Source: Flectonema sp. DT1601
Taxonomy: Eukaryota; Euglenozoa; Diplonemea; Diplonemida; Diplonemidae
Length of the DNA stretch: 64,000 bases
Assembly (NCBI GenBank): GCA_964019425.1
Contig: OZ025819.1
Span: forward strand, 124,001-188,000
Direction of reading: 5' to 3'
The notes under the pieces were generated by a model. That model searched no databases. It had not been told where the DNA came from and saw only the letters and a list, made by a program, of their open reading frames with translations. Shown in pieces: positions 51,408 to 63,000 of this stretch. How positions within the stretch are numbered: position 1 is the first letter of the stretch; the number at the start of each line of letters is the position of its first letter. The position numbers and the translations under genes are program-made.

Positions 51408-52925
51408 ATGGATAGGCGTCGTGCTCAGCACTCCAGACCTCTGTATCGCATAGATCCTAAGCCTGTTCAGCATAAGAGAGAGAGAGACAAAGGAAATGTT
51501 CATTTGGTCAATGCAGACTCACTTGTAGCAATGGTTCAGGAAATGTGCTCTGACATGTCACAACATTCACAAAGATTAAATAAATTAGAATTAAAAATTA
51601 ATGACAGCCTGACTGACATGGAAACTGACGTCTTGTCTAACACGAATACAAAAATAGAAATGTTATCAAATAAAATATTTCATTGCGAACAACAGTTGAG
51701 GCAAACCAACACAACTTGTCTGATGAACACAAAACAACTTCAAAGTAAAATTGATCATTTATCGTATGAATTTATGGCTCCAAATAAACTAGCTGACAGC
51801 TATTCGGGTGTTGAACAGCAGGATGATTCAGTTACAAAAAAACAACTCGATCGGTTATTTGGATTTTGTAAATTAATTCAGCGGGACATCCTTGACATCG
51901 CTAACGAACAATCTCGTATTAGTGATGTGAATACACAATTGGAGTCTGACTTACAATCTGTTAAGATCCATCTTGATTATTTATGTACATCACCGACAGG
52001 TGTTGGGCTAACTTCAAACTCTCTTCGTGATTTGGAAGTTAGGCTGGCTAAGTTGGAATCACATTCTTCGAATCATCAGCGTTCACGAATGAAATTATCG
52101 TTAAAAAAAAATAATCAGACTTCATCACAACAACAAGCTCCATCAGAACCAACATTATCATCGGTATTAGACCTGTTGGATGAAGAGGACTCAATTACTA
52201 ATACTCCTCAAGAGTTGTTATCAACCCCTCCAAAACAAATTAGAGCTGAACTTCAGTCTTCTGTAAATAATATACTTCCGCAACAAGTTCAACCGCAACA
52301 AGTTCCCCAACAGGTTCAGCAAGGTGGTTTAAGAACTGAGGTAGTTCCCGCTCCGTCACAGGTGAGGATCCAAAAGGGTGGTAATAATGATTCTCAAAAA
52401 CTAAATATTATAACAAACTTGAAAAGTAATAAAAAAACTGATGGCTCAGCCAGCACACTATCAACAGCAGTGCCGGATGTGTCTGCGGCAGACGTTTTAC
52501 TTGAGAAACCTCCTTCTGATGGAAGTTCTTCTGTGGAAGCTCGACTTCGAAAACAAGAAATTGAGAGGCTACTTGAACAGGCTAAGGCAGAGCACCAAAC
52601 AAAGACAGAAACCCTTTCTGCTGAAGGCTTAGATGTATGGAAAAAATATTATTTTGTTTTATTATCCTCCTCTCTACTAAAGTCTTCTTACCAATCTAAT
52701 CACTCAAAACAGGTATTGGACAGCCTTGGACTAGTCGGACTTCCTGAAGATGATGATGACGATCCTTTTACATCAGATGCTTCACTTCCGGGAATTGAAG
52801 AAATATCTCACACAAGAACACCTAATCAGGATCTGTCAGTTGCGAAGACAGGAGATTCATCGAGTCCTCAGTTTGTTAATTTAGACGGCAGTGATTCAGA
52901 TCCTCTCACAGATGATGATGATTAG
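51408..52925 (+). CDS. Coiled-coil, Gln-rich protein with an acidic tail
   Basis: Unknown function. Exons 51408-52634 and 52713-52925 (479 residues) are separated by an in-frame 78-nt intron. A basic N-terminus (MDRRRAQHSRPLYRIDPKP) precedes a coiled coil (about 45-220: MCSDMSQHSQRLNKLELKIN, NKIFHCEQQLRQT, LNTQLESDLQ-like heptads). A Ser/Gln-rich disordered region (about 230-330, QQVQPQQVPQQVQQGG), a short helix (RLRKQEIERLLEQAKAEHQ) and an acidic tail (PEDDDDDPF, ending DPLTDDDD) follow. No enzyme motif or membrane segment. The plan suits a structural or adaptor protein. The ATG at 51408 is the first in frame. Confidence 0.65.
   Translation: MDRRRAQHSRPLYRIDPKPVQHKRERDKGNVHLVNADSLVAMVQEMCSDMSQHSQRLNKLELKINDSLTDMETDVLSNTNTKIEMLSNKIFHCEQQLRQTNTTCLMNTKQLQSKIDHLSYEFMAPNKLADSYSGVEQQDDSVTKKQLDRLFGFCKLIQRDILDIANEQSRISDVNTQLESDLQSVKIHLDYLCTSPTGVGLTSNSLRDLEVRLAKLESHSSNHQRSRMKLSLKKNNQTSSQQQAPSEPTLSSVLDLLDEEDSITNTPQELLSTPPKQIRAELQSSVNNILPQQVQPQQVPQQVQQGGLRTEVVPAPSQVRIQKGGNNDSQKLNIITNLKSNKKTDGSASTLSTAVPDVSAADVLLEKPPSDGSSSVEARLRKQEIERLLEQAKAEHQTKTETLSAEGLDVWKKYYFVLLSSSLLKSSYQSNHSKQVLDSLGLVGLPEDDDDDPFTSDASLPGIEEISHTRTPNQDLSVAKTGDSSSPQFVNLDGSDSDPLTDDDD
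52635..52712 (+). other. In-frame 78-nt intron
   Basis: Begins gtatgg and ends cactcaaaacag like the other introns here. It is divisible by three with no stop, so it is invisible to simple frame calling. Its translation (KKYYFVLLSSSLLKS) is hydrophobic and unlike the surrounding acidic, disordered protein. Confidence 0.75.
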
Positions 52926-53246
52926 CGAAGAGGTAATCTATGATACACTTACTATATGTACTATTGTTTTTATAGAATTTTGGAAAAAAAAAAAAAAAAA
53001 AAAAAGAAAGTTATTTTTATGGTTTAATTCTGTGGAATTGTTGTTCGTGTTGTTTTTTTTTTATTTATTTATTTTATTTTTTCTGACACTCCACAGGAAC
53101 ACTAGATTGACTAAAGCACCTCTTCTTGCAAGGTAATTCTGTTGTTGTAAAGTTTTTATTATTATTATTATTATTGTTTACACTATATCAACATATATCT
53201 TTCTTCTCAAAAGTATAACTGCTTGTATGGTGAAGTAAACCAGAGT
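52926..53246. other. Intergenic region
   Basis: An A run, T runs and an (att)n run at about 53160-53176, then ctttcttctcaaaag at about 53215, a weak acceptor candidate. No gene. Confidence 0.5.
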
Positions 53247-56200
53247 ATGAGTACCACCCGACCTGGGTCGGCAAGCGGGGCTGCTACTTCATTTTCTCTG
53301 CAAAAAGAAATTCGAATGGATGGTGAAAGCGAGGGATCAACAACAACTAATGGACAGAGTCTTCCAATAGGAAGTATGGAGTCTACTGACAGTGAGAGTT
53401 TGTCCCAGGCGATATCTTCACCGATGCGAAGTTCTCCAGGTGGTGGTCCTGGTTGGCCACCTCTCATAGCATCTATTAGGAAACCAGCCCGTTTGAATCT
53501 TCCAAAACACGTTTCTTCTGGTGAGAACTTAATAGGAGCTGCATCACCGAATGATAAATCATACTGCCACTACATCCCCAGATGGGTTATTCATAATGTT
53601 ATTACTCAAGATACCTCACAAGATTCAGTGGAAGCTCTATCTCAAGAATGCCAAGCAGCCGTAATGTGCATCGACATTGTCGGGTTCACAGCACTAACTG
53701 GACTTCTTGGAACATCTGGTAATGCTGAAGGAGCAGAGAACATCTCACAGGTATTAAATACGTACTTTGGTAAAGTATTAGAAATAATTGAATCTTTTGA
53801 TGGCGACGTTATTCAATTTTCAGGTGATGCCATAATGGCTTTATTCGCTGGAAAATCTGGAATAGAACAAAAGACACTAATCTGTGTTAAGTGTGCTCAA
53901 TCAATTTCACACACGTTAGGAACGACCTCTGTGTCTTTATTTGGTAAGTGCGTTGACGTTTCTCTTAAAGTTGGAATATCAAGTGGAAGTGTATCACAAA
54001 TAATCTGCGGAGGTCATCGTAATAAGTTTATGGCAGTAGTAGCAGGTGAAGCCTGGGCAGACGCTGCTATTATTTGTGATGAATGCCCAGCAGGTCACAT
54101 TGCTATTCACGGATCTGTTGCGATTAAAGTATCGAAGAAAAGAGGAGTTCTTAGCAGCACTTGTTGTGGTGGAAAGACAGAAGACAGTTCAAAGAATCTA
54201 CTGATTGCGGCACCTCCCTTTTCAGCTGTTACACTTCCGACATGGAGAAGTGAAACACCCAACTTAAGTATGGAACAAAAACAACAAGTTAAACAATTCA
54301 TTCCAAAGAACATAATTAAAGGTGTTCGAAATGAACTTCGATCTGTTGTAACAGTTTTTATAAAATTTTGTGACATGGAAGCTTTCCCTGTTGACGTTGA
54401 ATCTCTGTTCACTTGTTCAATTACAGTTCAACGAATAGCTCAACGTTATGTCGGATATCTTAATAAACTACTCTACGATGACAAAGGAATGTTATCTTTG
54501 ATTTGTTTTGGTGTACCGCAATACGTTCACGCTGATGATTCTGAACGTGCGTGTCTTCTGGCGGCGGATTTGACAGATGCTCTTCGATCAAAAGTTCGAT
54601 TGTGTATCGGCATTGCAAAGAATAAAGTATACTGCGGATCGTTAGGTAATTCATTCAGAGTTGAGTACACTGTACTCGGGGATAGTGTTAACATGGCTGC
54701 TAGACTTATGGCTCATGGCTTTAAAGAAAATGTCGGCAGCTGTTGTTTTGTTGATGAAGCAGTTTGGTCAGAAACAAAAGAAGACTTACCATACGAGAGT
54801 GTTAAGAAGATTCTTGTTAAGGGAAAACCTGCTCCAATCATTGCGGCATCACTTGCAGTACAGGCTAGACCACAATTACAAACAAGGGAGAGTAGTAATA
54901 CGGAGGTGGTAACTGTTTCTCCTCGTAGTTCAGGAAGTGCAATCAGCCTCGGAAAACGTTTCTCACCCAGAAGTCAAGCAAGTAGTAGTCAGTCGAGTCT
55001 CAACAGCAGTAGTTGGAACAGCAGAGGGAAGCGTCTCCGAACTGCCGGCAGCAACACTGAACTAATATGGTCCTACTCACCAAAAGCTAACTGTCTTAGT
55101 AAAGGAAGTGCACCTATCGGATCACTACCTAGGAATAGTATAAAGGGATCGCAACTTAAACAAACTGACTCTCGTCTGTCCAGCGATGGAAGAACAGCTC
55201 ATGTTGTTGGAATGTCACACTACCATTCACAATACGTTGCTTTTCTGAATTCTAGTTCTTCAGTATTACTCATTGAAGCATCCAGCAACGGTTACGGTAG
55301 ATCTGCTACGATGAACTATCTTGTTAATGAAGACCCCCCTCCTCAAGTTTGTAGTCTTGTCGCATACGGACAATCACTCGCTCGTCAAGTTCCGTTTAAT
55401 TTAATTATTCACTTCCTTCGTGAGGTTAGGAAAGCAATTACCGTCAACATCGATCCGAAAGCTGAAAATGACGATTCGTGTCACTCGAATTTTATAGAAA
55501 GTTGTTTTAATGACAACGACTCAGACTTGTTAATAGTCATTGATAAGATACTACCTGGATGGACTACTGGAGTCTCGTACACAAGGAGATCTATTGTTAT
55601 AACTGCGGAGAATGTTGCTGCTTCAGTAGTGAAGATACTTAATAGATATCGTTCTGTAGTTGGTGCTGATCAGCTGGCGTTGTTTGTTGATGATTTGCAG
55701 TTCACTGATCTGCCATCAGTTCAAGTTTTAGCTCTTATTGTGTCTCGTTCATCTGATATTCGTTTAGTAGGCAGTTCTCTTACTGAAAATACTTGTGATT
55801 CTACGTCTGAGAAATCTCACTCAACCTCATCATCAGATTCAGGAGAACAAACATCACTTTGTGCGATCCGATGTGATGACTTTACGTTACTTCAGATTAA
55901 TTTGATGAATAAAGACACCGCGACGCTTCATTATAAATTATTTCTTCAAGCTGAAACTATTGAACCGGCTTTACGAGATTTACTTTATCTTCATTCTGAG
56001 GGAAATCCTCAGATGGCGGAACTAATCATTTCTACATTAGTAGATCAAGAATACATCGTAAGCAACTCTGAAGGTGAAGCAACCTTAATTAGACACAATT
56101 TAGACTTATCAGATTTCATGTCTGGACTCTCAACCGTTGAAGCAGCCGTATTAAAAAAACTCGATTACATGGCATCTAAACTAGGCGACGACGTAATGAA

Positions 56201-58385
56201 CTTCTTAAAGGGAATATGTGTCATTGAAGGTAATCGTTTAGACAGAGAACTACTCGAAGTAATGTTTCAACCTGTTGGGACTGGATCAGAATTCGGTTCA
56301 GTTAACTTAATAATATCAGATTTAATAAGAAAACGTATCCTAAACAAACTTGATCACAACACATTCAGTTTTAGAACAGCCATGCTACCCAGAGTTCAAT
56401 ATTCACACATGCTTGCAGCTGAACGAAGAATCTCACACGTCAGAGTAGCTCTTGCTATGGCTAAACTTCGATATGATGAATATACTGTTGGAATGCATTT
56501 TTATAAAGGTGAAAAAATTGAGAAGGCGGTTCATTGGTTCGACTTAGCACTACCAAAAGCAGTGAAAAACAGTGACTTTATAAAGGCTTCTCGAATTGTG
56601 GGGATCTGTCGAGAAAGATGTGAAACGAATAAGTTTTTATTATCACCGCAACAATCGATACTCGCATCTGACAACGGATCGTTAGAATGTAATAACACAA
56701 CACAAAGTGATAAATACAGAACAGATCAAGATCACAATCCTGACAATCCAACAACACAGAGAAAAGTATCAAATGCAGGAAAAAAAAATGCTTGGCTTAG
56801 AATTCAACTTGATCTGCTGACTACTCTCGGTGACATCAAACGAGCTAGAGAACTTACACTGGAGTGGAGTAATGTAACCGACCATACATTTGAGGAATTT
56901 TTTGCATCGGAATTTCAAAATTTCACTCAATCATGGTGGCAATGCTGCTGCAAACCAAAATTTGCCCTCATTGATGACGTGATTTATCTCAACTATATAG
57001 CACCAATTGACTTATCTATTATGTGTGGTGACTCGGTTAGGTTCATGGTGTTGTGTGGTGTCTTGTTTAGAAATCATAGTAAAAAGAATAAATCAAAGGA
57101 AGTAAAGACTAATAAAAATGAATTAATAAACATGTGTGCAGCGATTGCTCTTCGATTTCTTGCAATTGGTGATCGAAAATCAGCTCAACAAGTGTTTAGT
57201 GTTTTGAAGATGCCTGCGGGTGATTCACCGTGGACGCTACCGTTATTGATGTGTGGAGTTGCTTTTCAAGAATTTCAGTTTATAAATGACTATTGCGGTA
57301 TTCAAATTGGGTCATTTTCAAGTTTTACCACAATGGGATCGACACGAGTCGATCTCACATTCATGTTACTCCGAAGCCTGTCTTGCTACTTATCCTCAAA
57401 AGTAGAAGTAGGTTTGACTGTATTGCAAAAACTAGCGAGTCACTCACGCTCTAGCGGAGGTCGATCGTTCTTGCTATTATCACATCTGTTGGAAAGAGCT
57501 TTTAAACTAACTTATAATTTAGAAGGGAAGTCTGATACAACTCATTCACTTGATTTATTAATTATGATAAATGAAGATCAATGGTGTTCTGTAACCGATC
57601 CTTGTATAGTTGGTGCTGCTCATGTTGTGTCAGCATTAGAACCGTTGCTTGGAATGCCATCATTACAACGAAAATTATCAAAAAAAACTAGTTCTTTTCA
57701 TAGAGAAACAGTTGTAAGAGTGACAACTTCCTCAGCGATGTTGACTGAGGCGTTGGAATGTTTTTCTGGTTATCTTCAGACGACTGATGTTCCCCCGTTG
57801 TCATTCGGAGTTCTGAATCCCTTCTTATTACCATTTCTATATCTTTATATTGACACAATTCGACTTCTTACACAGAGATCATCAATAGACAGGGAAGAGG
57901 TATGTTGTTTTATATATTTTTTTTTTTTTTTTTTGTTAAAAAATAAACTAATTAAATCTAAACCACAAAACAGGCACTTGGATTGTTATTAAGTTTGCAA
58001 CCAGTTGTAACTTCTCATGTCATGGTATTCAGTGGATGGTCAAAACCTTTGGAAACTGTCTTGAGGTGTTATATTCAATTTTATGGTGTGTTAAGTGAGA
58101 TGATTATTTATTTTTAATTAATATAACCAAATAGAGTAACCAATCAAAACAACAACAGGTGGTCCTAATGTAAATCGCCAGCTGCTAATCGATCAAATTA
58201 GTGCTTCAAGAAAGTCTTCAGCACTCTTATCGTTACATCGATTGCTGGTGGCTCAATTTCTTATATCAGACGATGAGAAGGTAAGGACTGAGGCAGACAA
58301 ACTCTGCACTCAAACAAACCAACTGATCTCTTCGAAATTAAGAGCGAATCAACAACCAGATACCGAAGTATTTCACGGGGCTTGA
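53247..58385 (+). CDS. Soluble-adenylyl-cyclase-like protein (ADCY10 type)
   Basis: Makes cAMP, by family. Exons are 53247-57899, 57974-58085 and 58159-58385, about 1663 residues ending FHGA. Cyclase domain 1 (about 135-300) has CIDIVGFTALTG and QFSGDAIMALFAG, with the two metal-binding Asp. Cyclase domain 2 (about 365-540) has FRVEYTVLGDSVNMAARLM. Then comes an NTPase region with LLIEASSNGYGRSATM (P-loop-like, but Arg replaces Lys) and LALFVDDLQF as a Walker B. A long helical C-terminal part resembles the TPR-like tail of animal sAC. There is no membrane segment, so it is cytosolic or flagellar rather than a trypanosome-type receptor cyclase. The ATG at 53247 is the first that stays open; an ATG at 53227 is stopped at once. 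Confidence 0.88.
57900..57973 (+). other. Intron 1 of the cyclase gene (74 nt)
   Basis: gtatgttg to ccacaaaacag, with a T run inside. Removal joins GAG to GCA CTT GGA and extends the frame by two exons. Confidence 0.88.
58086..58158 (+). other. Intron 2 of the cyclase gene (73 nt)
   Basis: gtgtgttaag to aaacaacaacag. Removal joins TTT TAT G to GT GGT CCT, after which the frame runs to TGA at 58383-58385. Confidence 0.85.
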
Positions 58386-59566
58386 CAATGAACCCTTTGC
58401 GCGCCGAAAAAAAAGGGAGAGTGTTGGTCTGCTATTATATTCTCTCATTGCCTAGAACTGATTGTAGTTTAACGATCAGAGATTCGAAGGGCGCAAAGAT
58501 TATTTTTATTAATGAAGAGAGCTCTATGAAGAGTGGATGGTTGATGAGAACATTTCTTTTTAAAAAAAACATACTAACAGTTCGTTATGTAGTTCTGTTG
58601 TGTTTGACAAATCTTGCAAGGAATCGTTTCGGGTTAAGACTCCAAAACCGACATTCGTTCCACCGGCCAGTTTGCTGATGTTTTCTTTTGTTATATTTAT
58701 TTATTTTTATTATTATTATTTCTTTTGTTTGTCCTTATTTTATTATTATTTTTTTAAAGTTTTATATTGTCTTCTGATTTCTTGTTCCATATGCGGTTTC
58801 ACTATGGTCTTTTTTTTTTTTTTTTTTGACATCTAATTCATCAATAGGAACACGTCTGTGGATAATCAGTTCTCTATTACCCTCATTTTTTATATTGTTA
58901 ACAACAAATTGTTTCCAGCACAAGAGAGGATTATTTTTTTTTCTTCTTTTTTTTCCTTTCTGCTTTCAAACAAAGTTATTCAGTGCATGTGTTCCTATAC
59001 TCGAAACCCCTAAAAAAACAAAGAATCAGTTTGCGGTTTTCATATGCAAGTTTCTTTTTTTTTTTTTTTTAAATTATTATTATTTTATATACTGTTGCCC
59101 TTTGTTTTATTTATATAATTTTTTTTTTTTTTTTTACATACGAACCCGGCACTTCAGTAGAATAAGAAACTTCTGACATCTCAGACTTAACCTTTTCCCT
59201 TTATTAAGATTTTTAGTAATAGCTGCCGGTGCGTAAATACTTTGATTTTTAAATTTTTTTTTTTTTTTTTTTTGTACCTACAAACCCATTGTTCGGTAGA
59301 AAGAGAATTGTGGCAGCGTAACTAACCTATTCCTTTATTAGGATTTTCTACCGGTTGCGCACAAACAATTCTTTTTTGCTAACCTCAAAAGTGGTGCACT
59401 TAATTCCTTACTAGAGTGTGGGCAGTCAGTTTATTTACACCACCCTTCATTTTATTTATCGCAATATTTCATTTCTATGTTTGTTGCTCATAATTTATTA
59501 TTGTTTCTTTTATTTATTTATTTATTTTTTTTTTTTTCACACACAACATATACACATTTCTTTTTT

Positions 59567-59597
<31 letters not shown>

Positions 59598-60087
59598 ACT
59601 TATTATGTTATGTAAAGATTTGTATTAAATTTGTTCCTCCCCTCGTCTAGGTAACATTAATTATAATGTAGAGCAAGAACGTCATTTGCGGAGTGTTAGC
59701 CTGTATTACATTCTTAGTCACTGCGTCATGAGTTTTTTAATTTTATTATTAAGCTTTGATACAATACAAGAGATTTATATTCGTGTGAACCTAATCAAAC
59801 AGTCTTCCCTCGTCTAGGTATTCTACACCAACGGATGTTAATTTTTTTTTCTTTTTTTTTTTTCATCTCGAAGACATGTTTTACGAGCGAAAGAGAATTG
59901 TGTCAGCGTAACGTTAACACCCTTTTACTTTATAGGTTTGTTTCCGGTTGCGCACAAACAAAAACAAAGTGTGAGAATTATTTAGTGAGATGCCGATTCT
60001 TTTTTTTTTTTTGTATCCACAAGGTGATGAATCTAAGTATTCGTAAATAATAACATTTCAATTAACTTATCAAACCAGAGATTTCAT
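58386..60087. other. Intergenic region holding imperfect repeats
   Basis: Long T runs and A runs; frames here are homopolymer by-products. Three related blocks of about 100 bp (59138-59245, 59273-59375, 59860-59965) each follow a T run. The last two share gaaagagaattgtg, cagcgtaac and ccggttgcgcacaaac. The word ccctcgtctaggta also occurs twice (59640 and 59807). Function unknown. Confidence 0.6.
59138..59965. repeat. Three diverged copies of a ~100-bp unit upstream of the DCAF1 gene
   Basis: Copies at 59138-59245 (most diverged), 59273-59375 and 59860-59965. Shared features, in order: a T run, a short variable part, gaaagagaattgtg(g/t)cagcgtaac, a ctttat(t)agg-like pyrimidine stretch and ccggttgcgcacaaac. 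The first copy keeps only agaataagaaactt, tttattaag and gccggtgcgtaaa. They may be duplicated small RNA genes or leader-proximal repeats. Confidence 0.6.
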
Positions 60088-63000
60088 ATGTCTGATCAGG
60101 GAGGAGGTGACGACCAAATGGACGAGGGAGATGATAGTTTTGACGCCGGTGAGATGATGGAATTATTTCGGCCATTCTTAATGGCGGAAGAAGCCCGTGA
60201 GGATGAAGGTGAAATGATTATTATTGAGGACCAACTTACTAAATTATGCGACAAATTAAAAGATGCCTCAGACGGTAATGGACCAAATCCAAACCTCTGG
60301 CAAGACAATGTTCAAAAAGAAATGATTCCAGTCTTGATTGAAGTAGCAGCCATACTTGAGAATGAAAATGATCGATTCACATCACGATATAATAAGAACC
60401 TTGACCCTGGTGGACTTGATGCTGGTCGATTAGCCAGAATACGACGACACTTCCTTTCATACCACGTTGAATTCGCTCAACTACTTGCTACGATAGCAGT
60501 TCAAGAGAATGTAAACATAACATTATCAACAGTCACTTGTTTTGTTTGGAGATCCTTATACACTTCATCACTTGACCCGAATAAAACAATATCAGAAGAT
60601 CCTCACAAGTTAGGATACGTCAGAGTTAGTTTTGAAGAACTCGGTCAGGGACTTAACGTCAAACGAATAATAGAACTCGCAGCTAATGAAAAGAATAATT
60701 TATCAGAGGAAGAACAGATGCAGAGATCTGTTGCGACATCAGTTTTAAACATCGCTGCGAGGGAATGTGATATGTCTGAATTAAAGGACAGAGCTGGTTG
60801 GATTAAATTACTACTAAACCGTTTAAACTATCTCTGGTTAGGATCAACTAAGTCACCACGAAGAACACCAGGAAAATGCCAACGATCAGACACAAAAAGA
60901 GCATCTTCACCAGGAACTCTTGGCGGCAGACCTGTTTCTGACAGTAAGATATCCTTAACTGTGCGAAGACCTGCGAGTCAAAACACTCCAGCAAAGCGAA
61001 ACAGAGACGCTGATCAGGTTTCAGACCCGACTACTACTCAACAAATTAAGAGAAAAAAAGCTCCGAAAAAAGCTCCTCCACCACCTCAAAGACCTACCTA
61101 CACAAAGACAATAGAAGGAGGTTTATTATTCCCAACTGGAGTTCATGAAAAGTCACCAAAAGAAAGAACAATTAAAGAACTCGACACAGTTGCCATCCTA
61201 CAAGTGGTTTGTACCTTTGGGTATCTGCAAGAAATTGTTGCTCCTGTGATCCAGAGTGGGTTGGTTGATATTTTATTGTTCATTTTAGACAGCGAAGAAG
61301 CTTCTGAAGAATTAGTTATCTCGGCACAGATACTTCTCACAGCTTTATTAACTCATAAGAAGTTCGCTCTTATATTTGTTGAATCAGGCGGTGTAGAACA
61401 AGTATTAAATTGCAGCAGCAAAGCCTTTGAGACTGATCACGCTGTAATACTGCAACTGCAGTGCGATATCGTTCAGGGTGTGTGTAAGGTACCTTCTGTA
61501 TTAGAAAGACTAGCATCTACACATGTGGCAATCACTCCGTTACTCGTACAGTTTTGTACTCAATTATTGAAAACTTCTTTAATTGAGCTTCAGAGGGAGG
61601 CTGGTAACGTATTAGCAGATATCCTTCGTCTTCCTTGTGTTCTCAACGCATTTGATGATCAGAAAGCTCTTTCTACACTAATCTCATCTGTTGATCGTCA
61701 AAATACAAATTGCGCTTCTGGTTTGGAAGCCGCTTTATGCTCCGCGCTGTTTTCGTACCTCGCATCTCATTTATTACTGAACACTGCTCAGCTTTGGCCA
61801 CATTCAAAGAGACTAGGTAAGGGAATGTGTAAAGCTATCTACAAAACATTACCAATACGTGACATTGCTTCTGTTTTGAGTCATCTCGAACAACAATTGG
61901 GAAGTGTACTAGCGAATGAAAATGGTCCTGACAAGAGGGCTGAGACATCAGCTAGTCAGATAATGCCACCAGGTGAAGCCACTGGTCTCACTCTCTTAAC
62001 AAGAAATAGACTTCCAGTTGTTATGGAAATAGAAAAGTTAACAGCGATTCCTGTGATATTACGACTGTTGAGAGCGGCATGTCGTTGGTCTGGACTCGAC
62101 ACTTTGGAACCAGCTCTCAGCTTGTTGGAAGTTCTTTGCGCCATTCCTCACGTCAGATGGAGTATTGCTTCTTGTCAAGTTGAAGAAGTTGGTGTAACTT
62201 GTGGTCTTGGTCTGCTTTTAGAAGTTGCTTCTCAAGTTCACGAACTCCAATCAGAAAGTCACAGCAATCAAAGCTTACCAAAGTTGATAAATTTAAAAGC
62301 TTTAAACTGTGTCAGAATGATACTGAACCCTCCTCCATCTGGATCCAGTGCAGAAGACCTTCGAAGATATGACGACCTTTGGCAGTTATTCAGATCAAAT
62401 AATGGATTAAGAATAATATTACAAATGCTTAACGAGTCTGGTTTATTCGCTCATCAAGTCAGGCTTCATGTAAGCAGGATACTGTTATCAATGTGTGGAC
62501 ATCCAACTTTAAAGATTATGTTAACAAGTCTAGGTATGCCACGAAGACTACTCAACCTTGTTCATGAAGCTGAACAAAGCAAAGCAGGTGAAGACACAGA
62601 GCGTGATGCTCTAATTAGTTTATTTGGTAAATGCTCTGCGTTGGTAGTTAGGATTCTAACTGGTGCTGATGTTTGCTCTTCCACTCAATCTTTCCTTAAT
62701 GATATGGATCACGCTATTTGTAGATTAGAAAAAAGTGTTGTAGTTGACAGCACTGATATCGATTTCAATGAGAAGGAATTATCTCAAATTATACTTTCGT
62801 ACTTACGATCTGTCGGATTGAAAAAGACTGCCGCGATGCTAAAAATTGAATCAAAATTGGGAAACAAAAAGAGTTCTCGTAAGACGCCACCTTTACACTC
62901 ACTTTCTGATATCGTCGGGTCTTTCTTAAAACAACAACATTTGAGTTGCAGTAATCCTATCTCAACACTTCCTACTTTCTCATTGAGAAAAGGAACACAA

